Shown here piece after piece: positions 12,801 to 25,199 of a stretch of 64,000 nucleotides of DNA; positions within the stretch are counted from its first letter, which is position 1, and every line of letters begins with the position of its first letter. The notes under the pieces are model-generated. The model was given only the letters and a program-made list of their open reading frames with translations. It was not told the origin of the DNA and made no database searches. The stretch covers positions 20,970-84,969 of the forward strand of contig NCSJ02000183.1 of assembly GCA_002812745.2 (NCBI GenBank), in the 5' to 3' direction. A program made the position numbers and the translations under genes. This DNA comes from Scytalidium lignicola (taxonomy: Eukaryota; Ascomycota; Leotiomycetes).

Positions 12801-13584
12801 GAAACTTGGGAAAATTTTCGTAATCTTCCGGTCGACTGTTGCGATCATCTGCGGCGGGATACTCCCAGTCGATGTCTACGCCTGTGAATCCCCAGGTGGT
12901 CATAAAGAGCGTCAACGAGGAAAAGAAGACATTCTGGTGGGTGATGGGGGCAGTAGCAAGGTCGGAGAAGGTTGTGGCGGTTGGAGCATCACTATCCGTA
13001 AAATCTCAGCCCCCAATAGAGAGCCAAAGCTCTTGGCCCAGGTCTCGAGTCTGGAGCGCCTGGAGCTGCGGGTAGAGAAGCTCATCACCACCGGACGCGG
13101 GTATCACTTCAAAGGTGTCCGGATTTATGCTGCCAAAAGCGAAGTAGATGTGGGAGTAGACTCCCTGCGGAAACGATTGTGGAATCATGGCATCACAGGA
13201 ACGGGAAGCACTACCAGAGGCATAGTAGCCAATGACCCGAGTGATGGACTGCGAGCCTATATCACACGAAGGCCTTTGGACTGTGGAGTTTCCACAGAAC
13301 TCCTCGGTTGTGCCGCAGAAGCCATACTGACTGCAACAGACATTCAAGGGACAAGTTGTACTGCTGACATACTGAGAGGGCCAGTTATCAGGATTGCACT
13401 CGGCCTTGGCATCACAGCTGTTGACACAGTTCTCGGTGCTGCAGAAGTCTGGACCAAGACCGCAGACACCATATTTATCACAACATCCTATCGCACAAGG
13501 CACAGTAGCGCTACAACTTTGCACCTTGGCCAAAGGAAGCCATCGCAGGTCAACGATGAGAGCAACGGCGATGGCTGCTCGCAT
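9815..13584 (-). pseudogene. GH18 chitinase (killer-toxin-like class), 7 nonsense codons
   Basis: A secreted chitinase of about 1170 codons in three exons (13584-10822, 10753-10214, 10024-9815). It has a signal peptide, two Cys-rich chitin-binding (hevein-type) domains at about residues 25-115, a GH18 domain from about residue 120, and a long Cys-rich C-terminal extension typical of fungal subgroup C chitinases. In the catalytic motif the first Asp of DGxDxDWE is Thr (TGVDIDWEYP); the other two Asp and the catalytic Glu remain. In-frame stops lie at 13006 (TGA), 12004, 11686, 11362 and 11170 (TAG), 11956 and 10433 (TAA). Each is one transition from a CAG, CAA or TGG codon, and there is no frameshift. 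The last intron, 189 nt, is longer than the others. The gene is divergent from a LysM protein gene, a pairing known for this chitinase class. It is inferred to be non-functional through RIP. Confidence 0.88.
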
Positions 13585-15649
13585 GGCCCTACTTCTGATA
13601 GTCAGCTATAGTAATAAGATTTATCGGAGGTGCTGTTCTTCCATAACTCACGATTAAACTTCAGAGGGCGAATACAGCTTCGAGTTCCGCTGGTAGAAAA
13701 CTCAGGCAGTAGAGACGGATAGTGAGCGAGAAAGAGCCGATAGAGACAGGACTCATATACAAAACCCGTATTGCGCGAGAGACTTGATCAGATATTTATC
13801 CTCTGTCATGCAAGATATAGAGCCTCCCCACCCAAACTATCGGATGGAAGTATTGAACATATCTGATCCTATTCAGGGATACGGATAGCATCCGCGCATA
13901 CATGTGATAACTCGTACGGTTGGCGTAAACCTGTTGGTATGTCCATCTGCATGGGCACGCCCCAACAAGGGAGCATTTCCTATTCTCTGAAAATTTTATA
14001 AAAGCTGATGGTAAAAAGATACCTGCACAAACCAAAGGGTCGGCGCTTGCGGAGGGCCCCTTCTCGAGCATTCTACCGTAGATGCGGGGGTCTGGGCGAG
14101 TCCGTACGTATCTGCAGGAGAACGGAGTCCTGGGCTACATTGGCCCAAAGTGTATCTGTACCTGTACCATTGGGCTGGTACCCAGTAATTAGAAGCAGTA
14201 GATCTTCATGCCTTGGGCCCGGTTCGGGGGGACGAACAACTGCAGGTGCTTCCCCGTGTAATTGACCATTTTGTTGGTCTACAGTAGGCCGTGAAAAGTC
14301 TGAATACCGTCGTTGCAAATCTGCCCAATTGTATAGCTCACCGAGGATTTTTACTCCATTTGATTGGTCCAATTTTCAAGGAGGTTCGTCTACATTTTTG
14401 GCAACTTACAAGACCAAAATAAAGGATGCAGAGAGCTTCCTGTTCCGTATAGGAACGCCGACCGTTGCCTGGGTCGGGCGGCCGAGTCCAATTTCTTGTG
14501 CATCCAAAACCAACAAATATCACCTCAAAACTCCACAATTCAATCAGCCGTTCGAGCGCGAGCGTCTCGAGTTACAGGCTTTTCATTGGTTTTGGTTTTA
14601 GCCGGCCCACACCATGCTGCCAAGCCTTGCAGAGGTTCCCATCTCCATATATTTTTTTGGATACAACAGTAGACTGTGGTGGTAGGGTTCGAAAGAGTCC
14701 TTCAAATTTTTAGCTGGTGGATTGGTCATAGCAAGGTTGATAAAGGCATCCGGGCATTCGAACCTTGACCTCTGCAACTATTACCCACAGTTCGGCAGCA
14801 ATTTACGACATCGTCCTGCCACCTTCCATTTCCTCTTGTCAACCAATATTCAGGGTTCCTCTGCTGTCTATACTCTGTTGCAGTAGATCTGGCAGAAAGT
14901 TGAGACAGGTTCTAACTTCTAATCTTTCTCAAGGTCTGGCCCGGGCTTATTTACGGACCATGCAAGGTACCGACGAGGTAGTTGATGCAGCAAAGTGAGA
15001 ATATCTGATACGCTTGACACTATGATGTATTGTAATTTACTAAGAGTGGTTGTATTTAAGCAGCTGCTAGTTCGGAAATGAAAGCTGCACACAAGTAAAC
15101 TTACCAGTATTGATTCTCAAACGGTTGCCGCATGGCGTGAGTAAAGGCTAGTTAAGCCTTCCACGCCCAGTGCAGAGGCCCACTAGTTTCAGGCACACAA
15201 TATCATCTGAACAATCCAACACCGCTTTCGGAAACTGTTATACTAGGATAAAAGGATTTATCGATTTTGAGAGACATGGTTAAACTTAAAGCAACTATCA
15301 GGGCTCGGTGGATTTACCTAATCGACCACCGACCCACTATATCCTGCGAGTATCTGCAATTATCAATATCCCACTACTACAAGTCATACACCACTATCGG
15401 GTGAAAACGGTCATCGAATCCTTACAGCTGATGTCACGATCCATGCTGCATTTTCCTACTCATCGTGTGGCCCCTTCGTTCCTTGCATGATCCAGAAATA
15501 TACGCAGTAAATGTTTTTCCATATATGGCACTGGCCTTTCCTCGGTACCTCTCAACCCTTCCTGTCCACAGCGCTCTTGTCCTCTTCTCTCTCACTTACA
15601 AGACAGCTGGGAATAAGGGCCGTCCTGTATTCAACCGCATAACTAAAAT
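13585..15649. other. Intergenic between divergent chitinase and LysM genes
   Basis: A 2.06-kb gap that would hold both promoters. The central part (about 14000-14750) is GC-richer and has several overlapping short ORFs on both strands, with no recognisable domain. It may be an old insertion, but no terminal repeats or homology were recognised. Start sites on both sides are ordinary ATG codons. Confidence 0.5.
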
Positions 15650-18396
15650 ATGGTGGTCGCCAGCCTGAGAGATGCTCCTAAGCTCCTCGCTGTCCTTTGG
15701 GTGATACCCAGCTTTGTTACAAGCTATAGTACTCACAGATCTGAGGTGATATCATATGGCAATCTTCATGATCAACATTTTAATCTGAGTGTTGCTAATA
15801 TCACTTATGGTGGTAAAGTCGATGTAGCCTTTGCTGGATTTTCCATGTTCGCGAATGGATCACTGTCTGGCTTGAACCTAACATCGGCTTATGAGGCTGC
15901 CTTGTACCAGACGATCAACTGTGATGCTGCTACTTCGTCACTAATGACGAATGGTTATGTAGGCAGCTTCAGAAATTCAACATTGACGAGCTTAGTGTGT
16001 GATACAGGCTGTGGGAATTCGATTAAACAGCTGCATAACAGTGTTTTAGCAAACTGCAGCCAGACAGCTGCCATGGTTCCCGGCCTCCCTTTCTTAGGGC
16101 TTGTTGATCTGTTCTGGAGCAACTGGAACCAGTCATGCTTCGTCGATCCTGTCACCGGTGATAACTGCAATGGTGAGAGAAGACTTTAGTTAGGTGTATT
16201 GGTGAATTGAGTGCTAATTTCCTGTCCAGATGTCATTGCCGCTTTCCCAAACGCTACAGACCTGTCTGATCTTCCAACCTCAGATTTATGTTCATACTGC
16301 AACGTAGAGAAACTTGCACTGATGCAGGCCGATGCATACACGGCTGTGTATGATGATAACTGGGAGTCAGTGTACGAATACGTAGCCGGAGCCTGCAATC
16401 TCTCAATAGCCAACTTTAATGCCACAACAAGTGTTTTTAACGTGACTATACCGGCACAAAAACTTAACTGTGTGTCTGGCAATATGTATACGACCAAGGA
16501 AGGCGATACCTGTGACTCAGTTGCACTTGGAAACGGTGTATCAGCGGCGACCATGTTCTATATCAACCTCAACATTCTCAATTGCTCTGCTATTGTGCCA
16601 GGGACGAGTCTTTGTCTACCCCTAACATGCATCAATCTCTATACAGTGAAACTTAATGACACATGTACTAGCATTGCCGTGGATGCCGGGATAAAGACAC
16701 GGGATGTCCTCTCCTACAACTCGCAACTTAACTGGAACTGTACCAACTTGCAATCAACAAACCCTTATTGGGGCTCAACGCTGTGCGTGTCCAACCCGGG
16801 AGGAACTTATACTGGCCAAGCATTGAACAGCTCAACATCAACCGGACCCACAGTCATCAGCCCGCCTACTAGCTCAATCGTGGCTCCAAGCACAACTCTT
16901 GACTGCGGTGAGTGGTATGTGAACGATGGGAACTTGAATCTCACATGCGTACAGCTCTGTTTGGAATACGAGATTGCCATCAACCTTCTCATCGAGGCCA
17001 ATCCGTCACCGAATAAGGCAGACTGTGATGTAGACTTGGTCTTAGGGGATGCCTATTGTGTTAACCCGCTGCCAGGCTGGGACTGGGGAAACTCTACCTC
17101 TACAAATGGCACCTCTAGCACTATCTTGACGAGCACGACTGCTACGGCTACCATATCTTCGTCGAAGTCGCTGACTACAACCATGACCTCCGCCAAAGCC
17201 TCTACTACGACCACATCATCCGTGACACCACCTGGCCCAACACAGTCTGGTATCACCAGTGCTTGTAATCAATACTATTTAACTATTTTAGGTAAGCCAG
17301 CATTTAGATTCACATTATGTATGCTTCAATTTCAGCTATTTGCTAACTGTGGAAAATCAGGTGACTCATGCTCTGCTATTGAAGCAAAATATGATATTAC
17401 TTTTGCCTAGTTCTATGCCTGGAATCTGGCAATTAGAAGTGACTGTACAAGCCTCTGAGTAGGCGAGGCATATTGCGTTGGAGTCTCTGGATCTACGACT
17501 GCTCTTGCAACAAGCAAAACTTCTACAGCAACCCAGTCATCTGTGACACCTCCTGGACCAACTCAATCTGGTATTACTAGCGCTTGTAATAAATATTATC
17601 TAACTGTCTCAGGTAAAATCAAGCTCTACACAATGCAATTGAAGTTGTTTCGCTGATTTTGCAAAATAGGTGACTCGTGCGCCGCTATTGAAGTAAAGTT
17701 TAGTATCACTTTTGCCCAATTTTATGCCTAGAATCCAGCAATTGGAAGTGGTTGTACGAGTCTCTAGGTAGGAGAGGCATATTGCGTTGGGGTCTCTGGA
17801 TCCGTCCTTACAACAACCACCACACCTACAAAAACGGCGACATCTCTGACGCCCCCTGGACCGACGCAGTCTGGCATTACTAGTGCTTGTAATAAATATT
17901 ATTTAACTGCTTCAGGTGAGTTGAGATTACTGCTATGTGAATGACTGAAATTAGATTACTTTTACTGATTTATTGGATTATGTACTGATTTTTAATATAC
18001 AGGCGATTCGTGCTCTGCTATTGAAACAAAGTTTAGCATCACTTTTGCTCAGTTTTATACTTGGAATCCGGCAATCGGAAGTGGCTGCACAAATCTCTGG
18101 GTCAGCAAAGCTTATTGCGTCGGAGTTTCACCTCCTGCACCGACTCAACCTGGTATCACTAGTTCTTGTACTAAATATTATGTGACTGTTTCAAGTAAGT
18201 TAAAATAATCATATGTATGTGTAGTTGGAATTGTGCTATTTGCTGACTTCTTTTCTTCTATACAGGCGATTCGTGCTCTGCTATTGACACAAAATTCGGT
18301 ATCACATTTGCCCAATTTTATGCTTGGAACCCAGCTATTGATAGTAGCTGTACAAGTCTTTGGGTTGACGAAGCATACTGTGTCTCTGTATCTTAA
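15650..18396 (+). pseudogene. Secreted multi-LysM protein, 4 nonsense codons
   Basis: Six exons (15650-16172, 16230-17291, 17361-17612, 17670-17915, 18003-18194, 18266-18396) encode a secreted protein with an N-terminal signal peptide, many Asn-glycosylation sites, three divergent LysM modules in exon 2 (residues about 260-440), a Ser/Thr-rich linker, then four closely related LysM modules. Each of those four is split by a phase-1 intron just before its GDSC motif. LysM modules bind chitin oligomers, and such proteins either support the neighbouring chitinase or mask chitin. Stops lie in the fourth module (TAG 17408, TGA 17456) and the fifth (TAG 17729, TAG 17765), at positions where sister modules have Gln or Trp. 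The last two modules are clean. The gene is divergent from the chitinase relic and was probably inactivated by the same process. Confidence 0.85.
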
Positions 18397-21300
18397 TATC
18401 CGAATTAGAATATTATAGGTTTATCTAATACACAGATATCTCTTTCTAGAGAGCCATAGTCTTCGAAGAACTATCTTTTCTTGATATAGCCTGTCCAGAG
18501 TTATAATATCTTGATAATTCTGGAATCCCCAGATTATTATTATTAATAAGTTCCCAAAACTTTCTGGAATTCTATGTTATATTATATTTTATAAAATTAG
18601 ATAATATGATATTATAACAAAAAAATACTTTTTTGTCAGATAATATATCTTTTAACTTGGTATATAAGATGTTGAAGTTACGGAAGGAATAAAAGTGTAT
18701 GATACAGGTTCAGAGCCGTAAAAAGACTTGATTAATATGTGAGCTAGAGTAAGTCTCTATATACAGGTTTACGTACGGCAATACAGCTATAATAACTACC
18801 GTAGAACTCTGACAGTAACCGTAAAGCATATGTAACAATACTACGCTCAAATCCTACGAATAGGTGTTAATAGCAGTGAACTCCACTATGTAGAGGTTTG
18901 CAAAGAACATGGCTAATTGTTGGTGAAGATGGCAGAATTACTGTAATATTCGAATAATTCAATAATAAATATAAAAATATTTATGTAAATATTTATTTTT
19001 AATTATTAGTTAGTTATAAGATATTATAATACTTAATAATCTTAAATAAATATCTAGTATTATATAGTTTGATATAATAAAAAATAATTCAAATTTAGGA
19101 TAATATAAAAATTATATTATTTATAAAACCATGCATAAGACTACTACCGATTCAGTACACTTGGCCAATCTCGCAAGGAGGACAGGTTATTGTTATTCCA
19201 AAATAGAATTTGGATATACTGTAATATGCAAATGATAATATGACTGAAACAATACTTTAAGTATTAGAGCTTCATACAACTTGGTGAAATTGAAATATGA
19301 ACAAATTATTTTGTACAATGCTTTTCGTTCAATTTCAAAGGTATCTCTTGCTTAACTCCAAGAAAACGGAGAAAGTCTGACATATAACAGGAAACGGTTT
19401 TGATTGCCCCACTATATCCATATATATCGTTAACGCCTTTAAACACATATCAACATATAAATATACAAGAACCTGACGAATAATAATTATATATAGATTA
19501 CATTCAATAATGAGATTAAAGCATATAACATAGGCTAGTACAAAGGAGGAGTTATCTGTAGAGAATTGAATTAGATAAATACATAGCATTAGTACTCTTT
19601 TAGGCTTAGCCATGCAGAATAGAACTTCATCATCATTATATTGTTAGCACCTAATCCCACAACATTCTGTAACAGGTTAACTTATACCAAAGAGTATGTT
19701 AACACTTGTTAAAGGCTATAGTCTAGATCCTCAGATCATAGATCAACTGTAAGACAAGCTGATACTACAAGACTAAAACAAAGAACCATACAACTACCCT
19801 TTCTACAGACTTTCTAGTAACTTCTACTTAGACAAGGTACTAAAAGAGTACATTGAAGTATGTATACTATTCATAAAATCAAAAACTAAGGCTGATATAG
19901 TCACCAAATTAAACTATAAGCTAAGAGCATACAGCTTAAGTCCTCTCTACTATACTTAACAACGTTATATTAGAACAAGAATACCAGATCTTGTATTATA
20001 ATATAAAAACGTCTTATAACTTAAAAGCTTAAAAAGACAACTACTGATAAAGTTATGATAATCTTAATACTTAAAAAGTTTAATAACAGTAATGGCTTGC
20101 TTAGTTTTGAAGATAACATAATGTCTTTAGAAAGCAAAGAACTACTAAGTACAATACTTAATATACTATAAACGTTTAATAAACATAGTAGTGGTTATAA
20201 TTATATATTAATTTAAGTTTGAAAGTAATATTGTTATTAAGCATTATACACTAGTTAAGCAATAGATAAAGCATTTTCATGCTGAAGAAGCTTTAAGTAA
20301 TTTATAAGAGTTTTACATAACATTAAGATATAAACGTTGAGATAATAATTAAGCATATACTCATTATTGAAAAGAAGATTAATATAATAATCTAATAAAT
20401 TATCTTCATTATTAAAGTTATTGTTATTAGAAGAGGAATTATCATAGTAACTTTATTTTGTTAATTACTATTCATTAAAATCTGTAAAACTAATAGTTCA
20501 ATTTTATTCAGTCTTATTCAGTCTTCTTCAATCATTTATAAAATGTTTATTTACTTGTTTTATCTGTCTTATTCAAAAGTAGTTAAACTCTCTTTAATTT
20601 GTTTGACATTATCTCCTTTATATGTATTATAAATAGAGTTAAGTTTGAGCTATAATTATATAAGTATGAATCATTATATCTTAAGGCTTAGTAGATTATA
20701 TTTGATCTGTACTAAATGTTAACAAATCTTGTATGTATACATTAAAGAAGGATATACTCTACTTTGAGAAGAAGTAGTCCTTATACAATTTTGACTATGC
20801 TTAAAAGCTAGATCAATTATAAATTGCCTTTAGAGTATTTTTCTTTGCTTAATATTAATACTAATTCTCCTAAGGTAATTAAAAAGGTCAATTAACATAA
20901 TTTATGAAAAGATTTCTTACTCTTACTAATTGTAATCTGTTAAGTAAAATGCCTTAGAGTTTAGTAATAAAATATATATATACTTAAGAAAAAGTACAAT
21001 GCCAAATCATAACCTCTCCATCTTAACAAATGTTCAATCATTTAATACTAAGTACATATAAGATTACAAGATTGTTTATGTTTATTGTTAATGTTAATAA
21101 GGTACTTATCTATCTACTTATTAACCTTTTAACGTTAGCAAGATTGTTAAAATATCCAGATTATACTTACTTCAGAAGGATAAGTCAAAGAGGTTACCTT
21201 ATGAATATATATTAAAACAAATCTAATTAATCAAGTAAGTAAGGCTACTCATTAAAAAAGGATTTTGTTAAAGTTAAGCTAATTTGTATGTTAACAAAAG

Positions 21301-21643
21301 GCAGCTAACAGCTTAAGTATAAATAGTATATCTTTGAAAAAGGTCAATTGGTTAATTTGCAACTCCTTAGAATAATTAAATATAATCTAAGCAATTTTGT
21401 GAATATCAAATGTCATAAGTTGAAAAGTTTCAATCTACATTATCTATTCTTCTACTATTAACATTCTTTTTACAACTTCTTAGGTATACTTTAAAATATC
21501 ATTTAATTTTCCTTAATTAAGCTTTGCTTTGTATAAGTATTATTTCTTCAAGGTATAAAAGTCTTAATACTGAATTGAATGGCTATATGAATTTGATTTT
21601 AGTTTAAGTACTTATAAGGACTAAATCTTAAAATCTTCTTTTG
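18397..21643. other. AT-rich block, decayed repeats
   Basis: AT-rich DNA with no supported gene. A 92-codon minus-strand ORF (19613-19335) and a short frame near 19790-19960 resemble nothing recognisable. Dense TAA/TAG codons in all frames suggest RIP-decayed transposons. A less AT-rich patch lies at about 18690-18930. Confidence 0.55.
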
Positions 21644-21651
21644 CTTAAATG
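21644..21651. repeat. Left target-site duplication (8 bp) of hAT-like element
   Basis: CTTAAATG directly precedes the element and is repeated exactly at 22231-22238. An 8-bp duplication is the hallmark length for hAT-superfamily insertion. Confidence 0.85.
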
Positions 21652-22230
21652 TAGACTGGCCGGACCGTTGCATTAGACCGTGGTCCCGTCCGGACAAGAC
21701 CGTAAGCCACACGGTCTCGTCCGCAAAAATTTAAGCGAGACCGTAAGCCACACGGTTCGNTCTCAAGGTTTTGAGACCGAACTGTGAAACAGTCCTCACT
21801 TTTGTTGTCAGACCAGACCGTAGTCTCACGGTCTGGTCTCAAAATTTTAATCTCAGACCGTGGACTGTACAGTCTGGACCGTGAGACTATAACGCTAGAC
21901 CATAACAATAATATAACCTAAATTGGAAATAAGCTTTACCTGATTAAGGAATATTAGCGTCAGACCATACAGTCTGGCTAGACCAGACCGTGGAGACCAG
22001 ACTATACGGTCTAACACTAATATTCAGTCCTCACATTTGTTGTCGGACCAGACCGTAGTCTCATGGTCTGGTCTTAAAATTTTAGCTTCAGACTGTAAAC
22101 TGTACGGTCTAATCTCAAAATTTTGGCTTTAGACCATGGTCTGTACGGTCCAGACCATACAGACCACGGTCTCGAAACGGTCCCCACAAAACCCACGGTC
22201 TGGTCTAGTCTGGACTGATCGGCCAGTCTA
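21652..22230. mobile_element. Non-autonomous hAT-like transposon, 579 bp
   Basis: The element starts TAGACTGGCCG and ends with its inverted repeat CGGCCAGTCTA (10 bp perfect, 11 with the first inner base), flanked by an 8-bp direct duplication CTTAAATG. It is far GC-richer than the surrounding block. The interior is built from many copies of AGACCGT and its complement ACGGTCT, and from a duplicated unit of about 84 bp (21790-21873 and 22024-22107). It has no coding capacity, so it needs a transposase in trans. The TIR start (TAG) and the 8-bp duplication point to hAT. One ambiguous base lies at 21760. Confidence 0.88.
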
Positions 22231-22238
22231 CTTAAATG
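22231..22238. repeat. Right target-site duplication (8 bp)
   Basis: CTTAAATG, an exact copy of 21644-21651. Confidence 0.85.
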
Positions 22239-24777
22239 TATAAAGCTTGAACTTTTGCAAGAACTTCTAAGTACTTATCCAGTTTTAAGTACTTAGAAGT
22301 ATAACTATCATCCTCAATAGAGAATTATAATCTGTTTATGTCAATTAGGCTAAGGTATAATCATTACTTAAAAACACTTACTCTATCTCCAAAATAACAA
22401 CTTTATAACTTGTATTTTTAAGAAAATGCTAATTATAAAGGTTCTGAGTAATTTCCACAATTGTATACTTGTAAATATTTACTTTAGATATAACTTTAAA
22501 AGCTAAGTAGTATATCTTATACTCATAATATGTAAAGTTATAATTATAACAAAATAATATGAAAATGAAACAAACTTGATAATATTTATTATTAACAATT
22601 ATTATAAAGTTAATAGAAGTCTGTTAAAATAGATTAAGAGAGTATTAAGTCAATCTCTTCTTAACTGTAAATATTTTTNACTAAACAATGTCCAAATTGA
22701 AATTCAGTTAAAGGAGGACTTGGTAAAAAGCTTGAATAAGGTATATTATAAGACAATGTATAAGAATAAAGAAAAGTACTAAAAAGCAAATCCTAACTTA
22801 AGTCAAAATATTAAAAAGCAAGTCCTAACTTAGGTTAAGACTCTATGTTTAATCTAATAACATTTATACTAATTAATATAATGTTATATTACTACTTACA
22901 TTTAAATTCCTTAAAGAACTATTAACTAATTAGTTTTATGTACAACTAAATTTAATTTAAATCATTATACTTAACTTAATATACCCTTTGATATATTGTT
23001 TACCCTTAGTTTCTACTTTATATTAACATCAACTCTCTTGAACATGTTAAGAGTATACATTGCTTTATTACTACTACTCAAACTAACAAACATTAATATC
23101 TTAAAAGTTATACTCTATTACTTTGGTTTTAACTTTACTAAACCCCCTTTGTCTATTGTTTATTACAATCTGCTTAGTGTATTAACAACCCTTAAAACCC
23201 CTTATCATCTTATAATATAAGTATACTACTTACTTATCAATGCTTAAACTAATAAGATAAGTATATTCATGAAGATAATTTGCAAAAGTAAGGATAATAC
23301 TAATATCTAATTAACAATTATATAATTATAATATTCTTAAAGTGATTAAAACACATTATAGTCAAGAATTCCTAGTATAATGTTCTTATTTGAATATTAA
23401 TCTTATTATAAGTACAATATAACCAAGCAAAGTAGTTTATAATATATTTTGTTTTGCATTTAAGCTAATCACTATTACTATTAATCTAAACCTTGACTAA
23501 TATCATATATAATTATATTCAAGTCAAGTTTCAATGTAAGCATGTTAAGTATACTGTTCAAGCATAATATACAAAATACAAGACAACTTATAAACACTGT
23601 CCTCTAAATGTTATAATAGTAGAATTCAGGTAATCTTATTCATTACCTGGTTATTAAACTATTACTTACAATTAAAATAGATTAAATAAGTAATATAGTC
23701 AATAATTCTTTACAAAACAAATTAACAATCTAATAATTATATAAGTAACTGTTATAACCTAGCAATCTACTTTAGTTGAGTATACCAAGTTAAGGTTAAC
23801 AAGTATACCTAATAATAACAACAGTATTCTTATTACATCCATGGATAATAATACTCTCCCTTACATTTTATAACGTTATTATTGTTATTAATATAGCAAA
23901 CCCTAGGTTGAGGTATGAGGGCTAAGCTTTAAAAGTATAATGGAAGTTACAGAATAAGACAACCAAGTTGTAATTGTATAATATTTTATATATAAATAAT
24001 AAACTAAATTAAGCTATGAAGTCTAAGCCTTGGAGTATAACAAAAGTTGTAAAATTAGACAATTAAGTTGTAATCCCTTAGTATTTTATGTATTTATCTG
24101 TTAAGTCTTTAATACACATAAATATAATCTTGAACATCTTATTAATTCTTTTTTCTTTTAGTAATTAATCTATTATTTTGAAAATCTTATCTTAAGTATT
24201 TTAAATTATTCTTTCCTTAGAAACTTTCAACATGTCTATTATATATAAGCCTAATATTCTATACTTGTAATGGATTCAGTGAAGGAGAGTTCTTCCAGAA
24301 GCAATTTACTCCTCTACAACTACTAAAGCTGCAATTATACTGTTAAAAGTTGTTATCTTCTCAGGTATATCTTTAATTTATATATATCTTACGTCTATCT
24401 TCTAAAGAGAGTTGACATCCTTCTAGTCATCATTAGCAATGTCATGTATTACGTTTTGAATGCTCTTTCCCCAGATGTACTAAGAAAGTTGCACTTAAGA
24501 AGGATATAAAGCAGTATAAAAAAACACATGAAGATATCAAATGTGAAAAATTTTTCTATACTATACCTAGTTACAAGAAGTGGTTTAGCAGAAACAATAA
24601 TCTGAAGAGACGTCAAATAACATATTCAGATTCTAAGATCTGAAATATACTTAGTTTAAAGTTAATAAATATACACTTAGGATTTCGATATAATATTTCA
24701 AATATTAACGTAGATAATAAACATGTTCGTTTAGAATTCCCTCGGAAGAGTACTAAGTCTCTTGCCCATCTGTCGAT
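22239..24777. other. AT-rich block, decayed repeats
   Basis: AT-rich DNA without a supported gene. It contains two diverged direct copies of a roughly 90-bp unit (about 23908-23995 and 24013-24100) and a 26-bp duplicated unit near 22778-22835. A somewhat less AT-rich stretch lies at 24240-24660 without a recognisable product. Confidence 0.55.
23908..24100. repeat. Two diverged ~90-bp direct copies
   Basis: Both copies share the order GCTATGA/GGTATGA, CTAAGC, AGTATAA, AGTTG, AGACAA, AAGTTGTAAT and TATTTTAT. The differences are mainly transitions. They are probably pieces of an old LTR. Boundaries are approximate. Confidence 0.5.
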
Positions 24778-25044
24778 TCAACCTCCATTTCTTGCCTGAC
24801 GTTGCAAAGTTCTTTCTTGCTTCTTTTTACTCCGATATAGTATAAACTCATGGATTTCAGTCCATGTAGAGCCTTCTTCTACCAACTTGACAATCATCAT
24901 ATCCTCTTGTACCGTCCATGAGACCTCCTTCATCGAGCGCTTTAACGTTATAGCATAGATATCAAGTATCCCCTTAGGCCTGGGGTTGCGTAAGATCGTG
25001 TAAAACAAATCAGGCATAAATATCTGTTCCCGCCCATACGCCAA
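24778..25044 (-). CDS. Small SANT/Myb-like ORF, uncertain
   Basis: A minus-strand ORF of at most 88 codons; the first ATG is about ten codons in. Its C-terminal half has a Myb/SANT-like pattern (SWTVQEDMMIVKLVEEGSTW, then an EIHEF-like segment and a basic tail). Composition is close to normal for genes but it sits inside an AT-rich, repeat-laden block and next to short direct repeats, so it is more likely a transposon-borne or relic piece than a host gene. No function can be given. Confidence 0.35.
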   Translation of the reverse strand: MAYGREQIFMPDLFYTILRNPRPKGILDIYAITLKRSMKEVSWTVQEDMMIVKLVEEGSTWTEIHEFILYRSKKKQERTLQRQARNGG

Positions 25045-25145
25045 TACAACTCATTCGCTAATGGGCTAGGCCATTGGCCAACGGTCTAGCCTATACACCA
25101 ATATGGCCATTTACGTATGGTCTAGCCCATACGCAAATAGCCACT
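25025..25145. repeat. Cluster of short direct repeats (CCATACGCCAAT type)
   Basis: Three variants of a unit, CCATACGCCAAT, CTATACACCAAT and CCATACGCAAAT, alternate with GTCTAGCCC/GGCTAGGCC motifs, some in inverted orientation. This resembles the subterminal repeats found near DNA-transposon ends. No terminal repeat pair or target duplication was identified. Confidence 0.5.
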
Positions 25146-25199
25146 TTTCAGGCCACTTTTTGAGCTATTCTGACAGTTATTTTGAGCTATTTTGAGTAC

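Noticed and set aside
12004..13008. Stop codons of the chitinase as introns or as recoded codons
   Set aside because: No splice sites surround them and the frame continues with family-specific residues; seven stops at Gln/Trp positions are better explained by point mutation.
12937..13611. 224-codon ORF opposite the chitinase
   Set aside because: Antisense shadow of the chitin-binding and GH18 region, with no domain of its own.
14000..14720. Possible gene in the chitinase-LysM gap
   Set aside because: Overlapping short frames on both strands with no recognisable motif and no coherent exon structure.
14600..14790. Possible tRNA (GGTTCGA-like B-box words on both strands)
   Set aside because: No matching A-box, no acceptor stem pairing and wrong loop lengths.
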